From Vicinamibacteraceae bacterium (lineage in GTDB: Bacteria; Acidobacteriota; Vicinamibacteria; Vicinamibacterales; UBA8438): 56,221 bases of DNA. The notes below the pieces were generated by a model that was given only the letters and a program-made list of their open reading frames with translations, was not told where the DNA came from and ran no database searches. Shown here piece after piece: positions 1-7,512 of the stretch (positions are counted from its first letter, which is position 1; each line of letters begins with the position of its first letter). Where the stretch lies: the NCBI GenBank assembly GCA_012271165.1, contig JAAXGX010000116.1:1171-57391 (forward strand), given 5' to 3'. Both the position numbers and the translations under genes were made by a program.

Positions 1-27
1 CCGGAGGCGACGATTGCCGGGCTAGGC
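1..27 (+). repeat. Tail of interspersed ~90-bp hairpin repeat (copy A, truncated by window edge)
   Basis: Bases 1-25 match the end of the full copy at 31069-31158 and of the inverted copy at 46379-46468; the shared core reads GGAGGCGACGATTGCCGGGC. Only the tail is inside the window; the hairpin head would lie upstream. It stops about 12 bases before the ATG of the zinc protease gene, much as the 31 kb copy stops just before another ATG. Confidence 0.7.
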
Positions 28-38
28 GGCCCGGACCG

Positions 39-695
39 ATGCGGCCGAGCAGTCGATGCGGAATCGCGGGCCTGCTCGCGGGCCTGTTGCTCGCGGCGGG
101 CGTGCCGCCGGCCCAGGCCGGCGAGCTTCCGGCCGAGCGGCGGGTAATCATCCTGACGCCCTCGCTCGACGACCCGCGCCTGGCAGCCGCCCGGGAGGCC
201 CTGGCGTTCTGGAACCGGACGCTGGCCGGGCTCGGCCTCGGCGTCCGGCTCACCGAGGCCGCCGTCATCACGGAATCGCCCCTGACCCGCCCGCTCGAGA
301 ACTACGCCCAGCGCCTGTGGCGGCAGGCGGGACGGATCTCGGCCGGGGAGAACGGACCCCGCCCCCCCGACGAGCTGCGCGGCATGGAGGGCGACATCGT
401 CCTCCTGCTCTCGCGGCAGCACCTGATGTCGTTCGCCTGGCCGGTGGACCGCACGGAGCGCTACTTCGTCGCCATCGGGACGCGATCGAACGATCCCGTC
501 AAGAGCCCGGTGGCGGTGCACAACGTCGTGGCCCACGAGCTGGGGCACGCGCTCGGGCTGGTCCACAACAACTTCCCGGCCGCACTGATGTGCAGCCCGT
601 GCCGCTCGTCGCTGATCGCGTCGTACAAGGAGCGGTTCCTGCCGCTGACGGCGAACGATCGCGCCCGGCTGCAGGCATTGTATTCGACACGCTGA
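39..695 (+). CDS. Secreted zinc metalloprotease (metzincin-like)
   Basis: A 218-residue exported protein. Residues 1-27 form a signal peptide ending at a PAQA-G type cleavage site. Residues 166-176 read HELGHALGLVH, the full HExxHxxGxxH zinc site of metzincins, and Met184 in ALMC sits where the metzincin Met-turn would be. The catalytic region shows no further domain, so this is a minimal protease that probably acts in the periplasm or outside the cell. The start is the first ATG after the repeat tail; no strong Shine-Dalgarno is visible. It lies 8 bases upstream of a LytS-type kinase and may be co-transcribed with it. The substrate is unknown; archaemetzincin-like or matrixin-like relatives are both possible. 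Confidence 0.85.
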   Translation: MRPSSRCGIAGLLAGLLLAAGVPPAQAGELPAERRVIILTPSLDDPRLAAAREALAFWNRTLAGLGLGVRLTEAAVITESPLTRPLENYAQRLWRQAGRISAGENGPRPPDELRGMEGDIVLLLSRQHLMSFAWPVDRTERYFVAIGTRSNDPVKSPVAVHNVVAHELGHALGLVHNNFPAALMCSPCRSSLIASYKERFLPLTANDRARLQALYSTR

Positions 696-703
696 TTCCA
701 TCC

Positions 704-1804
704 ATGACGTCGCAGCTCACGGCGTCGGTCGGGACGCACCCGGTGCGGTGGGGCCTGCTGCTGGGCTCCGTGTTCTGCGCCGCCATCGGGGCGATACTCA
801 GCCTGGCCATGGAAGGGGCGCTGGCCGGCGAGTACTTCGCGGTCAGCTACTGCATCGGGCTCTCGGTGCTGGCCTGCACCCAGCTTGGGGCCTCATACGG
901 GCCTGCGTGGCTGCCCCGCGAGGCGATCAGGTTCGTCATGGTCGTGTGCGGGCTGGTCATCGGCCTGGCTGTCGGCGGCTTCCTGATGGCGGGCAGCCCG
1001 GTGCTCCTGCTCGCGGACCCTGTGCGCGTCGTGATCGGGGCGCTGGTCTGTGCGGTTGCCGGTGTGGGATTCGAAGCGCTGAAGCAGGTCTGGAACGCGC
1101 GTGCCGGGCTCGAACAGGCGGAGCGGGACAGACTGACGCGCGAGAAGACGCTGGCGGAAGCGGAGCTCCGCGTGCTTCAGGCGCAGGTGGAGCCGCACTT
1201 CCTGTTCAACTCGCTCGCGAATGCCATCTCGCTGATCCGCCGGCATCCCGAGCGTGCCGCGCGGCTCCTGGAACGGCTGGCGTCGCTGCTGCGCGTCTCG
1301 CTGTCGCGGACCCGCCGCGCCGCCGGGACGTTGGGAGACGAGCTCGCAGTGGTGCGCGCCTACCTCGACATCCAGGTGCTGCGCATGGCCGGGCGCATGA
1401 CGTATGACGTGCAGGTGGACGCCGGTCTCGAGTCGGCGCCGATGCCGCCGCTGCTCGTGCAGCCGCTGGTGGAGAACGCGGTGCTGCACGGTATCGAGCC
1501 GTCGGCGGCGGGTGGGCGCGTCGTCGTTCGCGCGGAGGAGACCGGCCAGAACGTGCGCATCCGGGTGACCGACAACGGGGTCGGCTCGCATTGGGAGAGC
1601 TCGGGGCGCGCCGGCGGAATAGCCCATGTCCGGGAGCGGCTCCACGCCATGTTCGGCGAACGGGGCTGTCTGGTGCTCACGGAGATGCCGGGCGGAGGCA
1701 GCAGGGTGGACCTCCGGATTCCCCGGACATCGGCAGCGGGACGCGGTGGGGGGAGGACCCCTGTCCACGCGCCCGCACCGCTCGTTGCCGACGCCAAGCC
1801 CTGA
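704..1804 (+). CDS. LytS-type membrane sensor histidine kinase
   Basis: A 366-residue kinase of the LytS/YehU type. Residues 15-125 contain about four hydrophobic membrane segments, followed by a short charged coiled linker (130-160). The His_kinase domain has QVEPHFLFNS with phospho-acceptor His165. The ATPase part has the N-box PLVENAVLHG (Asn258) and the G-box DNGVG (290-294). The ATG at 704 was chosen because it opens with the first membrane segment and leaves the preceding protease gene intact; the same reading frame continues upstream only as an antisense-like shadow. The likely partner is the LytTR regulator starting at 2283. The two are separated by about 480 bases that include a degenerate second copy of this kinase's C-terminal half. 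Confidence 0.87.
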   Translation: MTSQLTASVGTHPVRWGLLLGSVFCAAIGAILSLAMEGALAGEYFAVSYCIGLSVLACTQLGASYGPAWLPREAIRFVMVVCGLVIGLAVGGFLMAGSPVLLLADPVRVVIGALVCAVAGVGFEALKQVWNARAGLEQAERDRLTREKTLAEAELRVLQAQVEPHFLFNSLANAISLIRRHPERAARLLERLASLLRVSLSRTRRAAGTLGDELAVVRAYLDIQVLRMAGRMTYDVQVDAGLESAPMPPLLVQPLVENAVLHGIEPSAAGGRVVVRAEETGQNVRIRVTDNGVGSHWESSGRAGGIAHVRERLHAMFGERGCLVLTEMPGGGSRVDLRIPRTSAAGRGGGRTPVHAPAPLVADAKP

Positions 1805-2097
1805 GGACGACCGTCCCGTCATTCCGCACGCCGACAACCGACCGCGGTGCCCGATCCGCCGTCGCGCGCAGAACCGGTGTCCGTTTCGCTCCCCTGCATG
1901 CAAGTTTCGGTCCGCAGACGGCGGCTTCTGTCGTTCCGGCGGGGCGGCGCTGGCGGAATCCTGGGACAATATGGGGTTGGCGCCGCCGCCGAAACGGGTT
2001 GCCTGCGGTGGGCGGGTTCAAGTTCCATTGGAAGCATGGGGTCGTCGGTGACCGCCCGGACTCTCCGGCATGCGGGACGTCGCGAGCTCGTGCGTCG
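1805..2097. other. Non-coding stretch between kinase and kinase remnant
   Basis: No convincing coding sequence was found on either strand. Open frames here have no recognisable motif and their composition follows the high-GC background. A short AT-richer patch near 1968-1978 (GGGACAATATGG) could hold a weak -10 element, but no -35 is apparent. The stretch most likely represents eroded sequence of the duplicated kinase whose recognisable part starts at 2098. Confidence 0.4.
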
Positions 2098-2286
2098 GTG
2101 CGTACCTATCTCGACGTCGAGGCGTTACGCATGGCAGGACGCATGACGTACCAGGTGTCCGCTGAGCCCGGGCTCGAGCGGGCGTCGATCCCGTCGCAGC
2201 TCGTCCGGCCGGCCGCCGGCGGACGCGTCACGGTGCGCGCGGAGCGCTGGATTCCCGCGGCCGTCCGGGAAGCGGTGGCTGGATGA
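2098..2286 (+). pseudogene. Remnant of a second LytS-type histidine kinase
   Basis: The translated frame from 2098 gives VRTYLDVEALRMAGRMTYQV and onward. It aligns without gaps with residues of the intact kinase just upstream (VRAYLDIQVLRMAGRMTYDV). The match continues through the SIPSQLVRP segment, then jumps directly to AAGGRVTVRAE: the 13 residues of the N-box (LVENAVLHGIEPS in the intact gene) are missing in frame. Nothing upstream of the match (sensor, His box) or downstream (G-boxes) remains. The frame ends in a TGA that overlaps the ATG of the response regulator as ATGA, as expected if this was once the translationally coupled kinase of that regulator. It cannot encode an active kinase. 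Confidence 0.75.
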
Positions 2287-3050
2287 GCAACGTCAACGGT
2301 GCCACGGCGTTGATCGCCGACGACGAGCCCGCGCTGCGCACGGAGCTCGAATGGCTGCTCGGCGACGCGTGGCCGGAGCTCGTCGTCACGGCGTCCGTCG
2401 GGGACGGGGCGTCCGCACTGGAGGCCATCGACCGCCTGCGGCCGGACGTCGCCTTCCTGGACATTCGCATGCCGCCCCCGTCGGGTCTCGAGGTGGCGAA
2501 GCGCGTCGGCGCAGGCACCGCCATCGTCTTCGTCACGGCGTACGACGATCATGCCGTCGAGGCGTTCGAATACGCGGCCGTCGACTATCTCCTCAAGCCG
2601 GTGCTCTGGCCGCGCCTCAAGGAGACCGTACGCCGCCTGAAGCGGTGGCTCGTGGGCGGTGGCCGGAGCCTGCTCGACCCGCAGACTCTCGAGTCCCTGG
2701 TCGGGCGCCTGGCGAACGCGCCGGCCTACCTGCGCTGGTTGCGGGTGGGACAGGGGGAGCGGATCGAGATCGTCGCCGTCGACGACGTCTCCTTCTTCCG
2801 GTCCGAGCGCAAGTACACCGCAGCCGTGACGAGCGAAGCGGAGCATCTCATCCGCACCCCAATCGCGGAGCTCGCGGCGCAGCTCGACCCCGAGCGGTTC
2901 TGGCGCATCCACCGCGGCGCAATCGTCAATGTCGGGGCGATCAGGGAGGCGCGCCGCGACCTGCGCGGCCGCTATCGGCTGGCATTGAAGAGCCGGCGGG
3001 AGGTGCTGCGCGTGAGCGCGACCTACGGACACCTGTTCCGGCGCATGTAG
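2283..3050 (+). CDS. LytTR-family response regulator
   Basis: A 255-residue two-component regulator. The receiver domain (about 8-120) has the acidic pair Asp13/Asp14, phospho-acceptor Asp60 in FLDIRMPPPSG, a conserved Thr in VFVTAYDD and Lys in YLLKPV. The LytTR DNA-binding domain occupies about 150-252, with FFRSERKYT and RIHRGAIVNVGAI typical of the family. LytTR regulators bind paired direct repeats upstream of target operons as dimers. The start ATG overlaps the stop of the kinase remnant (ATGA). The intact kinase at 704-1804 is the most economical partner. No following gene is close enough to be an obvious operon member; the next gene begins 102 bases later with its own ribosome binding site. 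Confidence 0.92.
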   Translation: MSNVNGATALIADDEPALRTELEWLLGDAWPELVVTASVGDGASALEAIDRLRPDVAFLDIRMPPPSGLEVAKRVGAGTAIVFVTAYDDHAVEAFEYAAVDYLLKPVLWPRLKETVRRLKRWLVGGGRSLLDPQTLESLVGRLANAPAYLRWLRVGQGERIEIVAVDDVSFFRSERKYTAAVTSEAEHLIRTPIAELAAQLDPERFWRIHRGAIVNVGAIREARRDLRGRYRLALKSRREVLRVSATYGHLFRRM

Positions 3051-3152
3051 GCGCGGGCCGCGCGGCCCGGCCGCCGGGAACCCCGGCGGTTGCCGGCGTT
3101 CGGGATAGAATCGCCGTCATCCGGGTTCACGGCATCCCAGGGAGGTGCAGCG

Positions 3153-3872
3153 ATGACGCTCTCACGACGCAAGGCGCTCTCGATCTCCGGGCTCACGCTC
3201 GCCGGCCTGTCCCTCGGCGCCGTGCGGCCCGGGCGCGCGGCGGTCCGGCCCCAGGAACAGGAGGACTGGCCCGACCGGCTGGTCGAGCGGCCGCTCCGCG
3301 AAGGCTTCCCCGCGCCGCTGCCGCTCAACGCGGACGGCTCGGCTCCCGAGCATCCGGAGAGCTCGGCCGGCCCGATCACGGATCCCGTGCTGTGGCGCAC
3401 GCCCGGCCGGGAGACCCCGCAGATCGAGTTCGACTACCGGCGGATGGCGATCAGGGTCGACACGCGCGGCCTCGCCCGGCTGGCGGGGACGCTGCGGTTC
3501 GAGGACCTCGAACCGCTGCCGCAGGTGTCGCACACGTTCCTGCTGCAGTGCGGCGCGCCGAATCCGCGCGGGATCGTCAAGTGGACCGGCGTCCGCTTCA
3601 GCGACTTCGCCGACATGCTGGGGCTCGTCCCGGGGGCGCACTACTGCCGCTTCGTCGGGTCCGACCGCTTCTACGCGGACGAGCCGCTGACCACGCTGCG
3701 CCGGCCGCAGGTGATGCTCGCCTGGCTGATGAACGACGAGCCGATTGCGCCGCGGCACGGTGCACCCCTGCGCCTGATCGTGCCGTTCCGCTACGGCAAC
3801 CGGAGCGTCAAGGCCATCACCGAGATGATCTTCAGCACGCCGGGCCCGCGGATGCCGCCGTTGCCGGCCTGA
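3153..3872 (+). CDS. Exported molybdopterin-dependent oxidoreductase (sulfite oxidase fold)
   Basis: A 239-residue protein with a twin-arginine style leader (SRRKALSISG, residues 4-13, then a hydrophobic stretch). This suggests folding with molybdenum cofactor in the cytoplasm and Tat export. The body is an oxidoreductase molybdopterin-binding domain; Cys133 in LLQCGAPNPRG is the expected molybdenum thiolate ligand, and KWTGVRFSDF follows as in the family. There is no dimerisation domain or heme domain, so it is closer in size to the MsrP/YedY-like catalytic subunits than to full sulfite oxidases. The start at 3153 is preceded by GGGAGGTG at good spacing. The physiological substrate (sulfite, sulfoxide or other) cannot be read from sequence. 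It converges on a nitroreductase gene. Confidence 0.85.
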   Translation: MTLSRRKALSISGLTLAGLSLGAVRPGRAAVRPQEQEDWPDRLVERPLREGFPAPLPLNADGSAPEHPESSAGPITDPVLWRTPGRETPQIEFDYRRMAIRVDTRGLARLAGTLRFEDLEPLPQVSHTFLLQCGAPNPRGIVKWTGVRFSDFADMLGLVPGAHYCRFVGSDRFYADEPLTTLRRPQVMLAWLMNDEPIAPRHGAPLRLIVPFRYGNRSVKAITEMIFSTPGPRMPPLPA

Positions 3873-3897
3873 GCGTCGCGAGCCGGCCTGACCGCTC

Positions 3898-3917
3898 CGT
3901 TGATCAACCGATCAACG
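3898..3917. terminator. Small hairpin between convergent genes
   Basis: A perfect 8-bp inverted repeat (CGTTGATC, loop AACC, GATCAACG) lies between the convergent molybdoenzyme and nitroreductase genes and overlaps the latter's stop codon. There is no T-run on either side, so an intrinsic terminator role is only suggested by position. Confidence 0.3.
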
Positions 3918-4502
3918 CCTCCCGAGGATGCCTCTGTGCGCGATCTCGGCAAGCGGCCTGCGATCGTCCCGCGGCTGCTCGCGCTCCTGCAGCTCGGGCG
4001 GCAGCGCCTCGCGCGGACCGATCCGGCCGGCGGCGAACGCGCACATCGCCGCGTAGTGCTCGGTATCGACGCCCAGCCTCGCGTGCGCGGCCTCGACGTC
4101 GATGCCGGCCATCGCGTGCGTCGACATGCCCATCGTGTGCGCCTGCAGCGCGAGCGACATCCACGCCGCCCCGGCGTCGAACTGCGCGGTGCGCGGCTCG
4201 CGGCCGTCCTCGGTCCGGATTCTGGCGAAGAGGAAGGCCAGCAGCGGCGCCTGCGCGGCCCAGACGCGGTTCCCGGGCTTGAGGATCGAGTCGAACACCG
4301 GCCGGTCCGGGCCGTCGGTCTCGTACAGGAAGAGCCACGGCTGCAGGTTGGAGGACGACGGCGCCCAGCGCGCCGCCTCGAACAGCGAGGCGATCTCGGC
4401 GGCCGTCAGCGGCTCCGGGGCGAACGACCGCGGCGACCAGCGGTCGATGAACTGCGCGTCGACGCGGGCCGTGGCCACGCGCGGATTCGGTGTCTGGGTC
4501 AT
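3912..4502 (-). CDS. Nitroreductase family protein
   Basis: A 196-residue FMN-dependent nitroreductase-fold protein. RWSPRSF (about residues 20-26) is the family's phosphate-contact RxSxRxF motif, followed by EAARWAPSSSNLQPW, the second conserved FMN-binding segment. A central stretch rich in Ala/Leu (AAWMSLALQAHTMGM) matches the helix that builds the dimer interface. Such enzymes reduce nitro groups, quinones or flavins using NAD(P)H in the cytoplasm; the native substrate is not predictable. The start is set at the ATG of MTQTPNPRV because upstream in-frame residues look non-conserved. It is convergent with the molybdoenzyme gene and about 100 bases downstream of the vapC start-side neighbourhood. 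Confidence 0.88.
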   Translation of the reverse strand: MTQTPNPRVATARVDAQFIDRWSPRSFAPEPLTAAEIASLFEAARWAPSSSNLQPWLFLYETDGPDRPVFDSILKPGNRVWAAQAPLLAFLFARIRTEDGREPRTAQFDAGAAWMSLALQAHTMGMSTHAMAGIDVEAAHARLGVDTEHYAAMCAFAAGRIGPREALPPELQEREQPRDDRRPLAEIAHRGILGRR

Positions 4503-4602
4503 GGGTTTGCCGTGTGCAGCGGTGGACCCGCCTGCCTGCAGGCCAGCTCGAACACCGCACTGGTCATCCACTGCTCGAGGCCCCGTTCGGAGGTGTCGGT
4601 GG

Positions 4603-5028
4603 CTATGTCCGCCTCCCGTGCTCGCGGAACGGGTTGATCGCGCGCACGCCGCCGTAGTCCTGCCCGTCGTTCAGATCCTCCGTGTATATGGCGTCGCAGC
4701 CGCAGGCCCGCGCAGCCGCGAGAATCGCCCCATCCCAGTACGACACCTTGAAGCGCCGACTGTTTGCGACGCCGGCCCGAAAGACGCCCAAGGTGACGTC
4801 CTGAACCGGAAACCCGCGAATCGAGTCGAGGAACTTCATCGCCTGCGAATGGGTCAACGGCACCGCGCGGTTGGAGCGCGTGATCTGCGAGTAGAACTCC
4901 TGCAGCACCTGAACGGATACCGCCAAGTCACCTTCCCGCAGCAGCTCCCGCGCACGGCGGCGTTTCCCCGCCTCCCCGGCCGACGGACTGACCGCATAGA
5001 TCAGCACGTTGGTATCAACGAATCGCAT
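4603..5028 (-). CDS. vapC: VapC-like PIN-domain toxin
   Basis: A 141-residue PIN domain, the usual size of VapC ribonuclease toxins. It opens with MRFVDTNVLIYAVS, in which Asp5 is the first catalytic acid. Further acidic positions occur in LQEFYSQ, in VSYWDGAILAAA and in IYTEDLNDG, giving the four-acid Mg2+ site of PIN nucleases. The start was chosen at this ATG because the PIN fold begins there. It overlaps the end of the upstream antitoxin gene by 14 bases, so the two are translationally coupled. VapC toxins cut specific RNAs, often initiator tRNA or rRNA loops, when free of VapB. The nearby hsdM fragment marks this as an accessory locus. Confidence 0.88.
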   Translation of the reverse strand: MRFVDTNVLIYAVSPSAGEAGKRRRARELLREGDLAVSVQVLQEFYSQITRSNRAVPLTHSQAMKFLDSIRGFPVQDVTLGVFRAGVANSRRFKVSYWDGAILAAARACGCDAIYTEDLNDGQDYGGVRAINPFREHGRRT

Positions 5029-5305
5029 TCCGGTCGTACAATGCCTCCCGACTGACGTTGTCAGCCGCCTTGAATCTGCTGCGGGTCGCGCAGACTTCCT
5101 CGAAGACCTCGTCCAGCAGCCGCTCTCGGCGTTCCGCTTCCGTCTCCCCGCCCGCCCCGTGTTCACCGCCATCGTCGGCCCCCTCTCGAACCAGGCGTTC
5201 GAGAAAGCCGCGCACCAGCGCCGACACCGACGTGTCTCGCTCCGCCGCCCGGACCCGGGCAAGCCGATACGTCTCGTCGTCAACCGATACCGTGATGTTC
5301 CTCAT
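5015..5305 (-). CDS. vapB: VapB-like ribbon-helix-helix antitoxin
   Basis: A 96-residue antitoxin. Residues 1-45 form a ribbon-helix-helix/CopG-like DNA-binding domain: ITVSVDDETYRLARVRAAER is the strand plus first helix and TSVSALVRGFLERL the second helix. The C-terminal part is acidic and charged (EAERRERLLDEVFEEV), as expected for a toxin-wrapping tail. It precedes and overlaps the PIN-toxin gene by 14 bases on the minus strand, the standard VapBC order. VapB normally dimerises, neutralises VapC and represses the shared promoter, which would lie just above 5305. Confidence 0.88.
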   Translation of the reverse strand: MRNITVSVDDETYRLARVRAAERDTSVSALVRGFLERLVREGADDGGEHGAGGETEAERRERLLDEVFEEVCATRSRFKAADNVSREALYDRNAIR

Positions 5306-5330
5306 CTCACAGTCTCACAGTTTCAGCGTA

Positions 5331-5594
5331 TCACAACTCTACGCCCCGCTCGAAGGCGAGGAACGTGTTGCAGATGCGGGCGACGTCGTCGGCGCCGAGC
5401 TCGCGGTTCTTCTTGCCGAGGTTCTCGCGAAGGGGCTGGAACCATTTCGCGGCGTCGATCAACTGGACCGCGCCCTGGCGATGCTCGGGCTCGCGGTGGT
5501 TGTCGAGGCCGGGATGCCGGGTGGAGCCGTCGGTGTTCTTCACCGGTTCCGGGCTGAGGTTGACGTCGGGCGAGGTGCCTCGTTGCGGCATCAT
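5331..5594 (-). pseudogene. hsdM: C-terminal fragment of a type I restriction-modification HsdM subunit
   Basis: The 87-residue frame includes HPGLDNHREPEHRQGAVQLI, then AAKWFQPLRENLGKKNRELG and ICNTFLAFE. I recognise this as a segment in the C-terminal third of HsdM-type N6-adenine methyltransferases. The SAM-binding and NPPF catalytic motifs are absent, no adjoining frame restores them, and the segment stops where HsdM proteins normally continue. It is therefore a leftover from a lost restriction-modification locus and not a functional gene. It lies 25 bases upstream of vapB on the same strand, consistent with a defence island from which the main genes were deleted. It carries no ribosome binding site. 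Confidence 0.7.
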
Positions 5595-5673
5595 ATACTT
5601 GCGAAGAGGATGCCGCGCGGCGGCGTCCTGTCGGGCGGCGCCGGTGGGTCGTGCGTCTCACGGGGGAGGGATC

Positions 5674-6888
5674 ATGGCGAAGACAGTCACCCGTCGGGAT
5701 CTGCTGGCTGGCGCGGCCGGCACCATCGGGGCGGCGGCGCTCGCGCCGGTCGGCGGCCGGGCCCTCGCGCAGGGGCGCGACACCACGAAGCTGCCCGGCG
5801 CGCCGGCGAGCGCGCTCGGCGCGCGCTCGCCCCACGAGCCGCTCGTGCGGGGGGCCGTGCGGGGGGCCGCGTCGCGCACGCCGCTGCAGGATCTGCACGG
5901 CATCATCACGCCTTCGGACGTTCACTTCGAGCGGCATCACGCGGGCATTCCCGCGGTCGACCCGGCTGACTACCGGCTCCTGATCCACGGCCTCGTCGAG
6001 CGACCGACGGTGCTCACGCTCGCCGACCTGAAGCGATTCCCGGCGACGTCGCGCATCTGCTTCCTCGAGTGCTCGGGCAACTATCCGCAGGAGGCGGGGC
6101 CGGAGACGAAGCCGGAGAACGTCTGCGGCATGACCTCCACGACCGAGTGGACGGGTGTCTCGCTCGCGACCCTGTTCCGGGAGGTCGGCGCCAGGCCGGA
6201 CGCCACGTGGTTCCTGGCCGAGGGGCAGGACGCGGCGGTGATGACGCGCAGCGTCCCGATGGAGAAGGCCTGGGACGACGCGCTGATCGCCTACGCGCAG
6301 AACGGCGAGGCGCTGCGGCCGGCGCAGGGCTATCCGGCGCGGCTGCTGCTGCCGGGCTGGGAGGGCAACTCGAACGTCAAGTGGCTGCGGCGCCTGGAGC
6401 TGGGCGACCGCCCGTTCATGACGCGCGAGGAGACGTCGAAGTACACCGATCCGCTGGCCGACGGGACGGCCCGCCAGTTCAGCTTCGTCTTCGACGCGCG
6501 CTCGATCATCACGTCGCCCGCGTATCCCGACGTGGTCGAGCCGGGCTGGATCGAGATCCGCGGCATCGCGTGGTCCGGCCGCGGCACGATCGTGCAGGTC
6601 GACGTCAGCACGGACGGCGGCCGGACCTGGCAGGCGGCGCGGCTCCAGGAGCCCGTGCTGCGGCAGGCGCACACGCGCTTCCGGCACCTGTGGCGCTGGG
6701 ACGGCGGACCGGCGGAGATCATGAGCCGCGCGACCGACGACAGCGGCTACGTGCAGCCGACGCGGGCGGCGCTGCGCGCCACGCGCGGGCGGCGGGCGCG
6801 GCGCTACCACCTCAACCCCATCACGGCCTGGCGGGTCGAGCGGGGCGGGCGCGTCGTCTACCGGGAGGAGCCGCCGTGGGACGCCTGA
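5674..6888 (+). CDS. soxC: SoxC-like sulfite/sulfane dehydrogenase molybdopterin subunit
   Basis: A 404-residue molybdoenzyme. The N-terminus VTRRDLLAGAAGTIGAAAL is a Tat signal. The molybdopterin domain spans about 75-260, with HHAGIPAVDPADYRLLIHG and Cys133 in ICFLECSGNYP as the molybdenum ligand; GYPARLLLPGWEGNSNVKWL is typical of the SoxC/SorA branch. A Mo-co dimerisation domain follows (about 270-390; FDARSIITSP, SGRGTIVQVDVSTDGG). It overlaps by 13 bases a cytochrome c gene resembling the N-terminal part of SoxD, so the pair should form a periplasmic dehydrogenase handing electrons to cytochrome c. GGGGGAGG precedes the ATG. No soxXYZAB genes are present here, so stand-alone sulfite oxidation is as likely as thiosulfate oxidation. 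Confidence 0.85.
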   Translation: MAKTVTRRDLLAGAAGTIGAAALAPVGGRALAQGRDTTKLPGAPASALGARSPHEPLVRGAVRGAASRTPLQDLHGIITPSDVHFERHHAGIPAVDPADYRLLIHGLVERPTVLTLADLKRFPATSRICFLECSGNYPQEAGPETKPENVCGMTSTTEWTGVSLATLFREVGARPDATWFLAEGQDAAVMTRSVPMEKAWDDALIAYAQNGEALRPAQGYPARLLLPGWEGNSNVKWLRRLELGDRPFMTREETSKYTDPLADGTARQFSFVFDARSIITSPAYPDVVEPGWIEIRGIAWSGRGTIVQVDVSTDGGRTWQAARLQEPVLRQAHTRFRHLWRWDGGPAEIMSRATDDSGYVQPTRAALRATRGRRARRYHLNPITAWRVERGGRVVYREEPPWDA

Positions 6889-7505
6889 CCCCGTGCCGGA
6901 CGCTCGCCGCGGCGCTGCCGGTCGCCGTGCTCCTCGCGGGCGGCGCCGGCCCGGAGGGCGCGGGCCGGGTGGCGGCGCAGGAGCCGGAGGCCGGCCAGGC
7001 GCCCGCGAGCCCCGAGCGGTTCGGCTTCGGCCGGGCGGCGACCGAGGCCGAGATAGCCGCCTGGAACATCGACGTCAGGCCTGACGGCGAGGGGCTGCCG
7101 GCCGGCGAGGGCACCGCCGCGAGCGGCGCGCCGATCTACGCGCGCGAATGCGCCTCGTGCCACGGTGCGGCCGGCGAGGGCGGCGTCGCGGACCCGCTCG
7201 TGGGCTACGAGCCGGAGAGCACACCGCCGTTCGGCCCGCGCTACGAGGCGTGGCGCGGCGCTGGCGACGACGTACGGTTCACGGTGGGCAACTACTGGCC
7301 GTACGCCACGACGCTCTACGACTACATCCTGCGGGCGATGCCCTCGGACGCGCCCGGCACGCTGCAGCCGGACGAGGTCTACGGCCTTGTGGCCTGGATT
7401 CTCGCCGAGAACGGCATCATCGCGCGCGACGCGGTGCTGGACGCCGCGACGCTGCCGGCGGTCGAGATGCCGGCCCGCGACATCTTCGTGCCGCAGGAAC
7501 GGTGA
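6876..7505 (+). CDS. soxD: SoxD-like monoheme cytochrome c subunit
   Basis: A 209-residue exported cytochrome with one CxxCH site (CASCH). The stretch FGFGRAATEAEIAAWNIDVR followed by DGEGLPAGEGTA strongly resembles the first domain of SoxD, but the protein is about half SoxD's length and lacks the second heme. The GTG start at 6876 sits 5 bases after GGGAGGAG and inside the end of the molybdoenzyme gene (13-base overlap), which implies translational coupling. The leader is hydrophobic (AAALPVAVLLAGG). It should accept electrons from the SoxC-like enzyme in the periplasm. The gene converges with the octaheme operon, leaving only 7 bases between stops. Confidence 0.83.
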   Translation: MGRLTPCRTLAAALPVAVLLAGGAGPEGAGRVAAQEPEAGQAPASPERFGFGRAATEAEIAAWNIDVRPDGEGLPAGEGTAASGAPIYARECASCHGAAGEGGVADPLVGYEPESTPPFGPRYEAWRGAGDDVRFTVGNYWPYATTLYDYILRAMPSDAPGTLQPDEVYGLVAWILAENGIIARDAVLDAATLPAVEMPARDIFVPQER

Positions 7506-7512
7506 CGGCGCG

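Noticed and set aside
56-703. Open frame running from 56 into the histidine kinase frame
   Set aside because: It is an Arg/Pro/Gly-rich shadow of the zinc protease gene; the kinase's own first membrane helix begins at the ATG at 704.
3153-7505. Complete Sox thiosulfate-oxidation locus
   Set aside because: Only SoxC/SoxD-like genes are present; soxX, soxY, soxZ, soxA and soxB are absent from the window.
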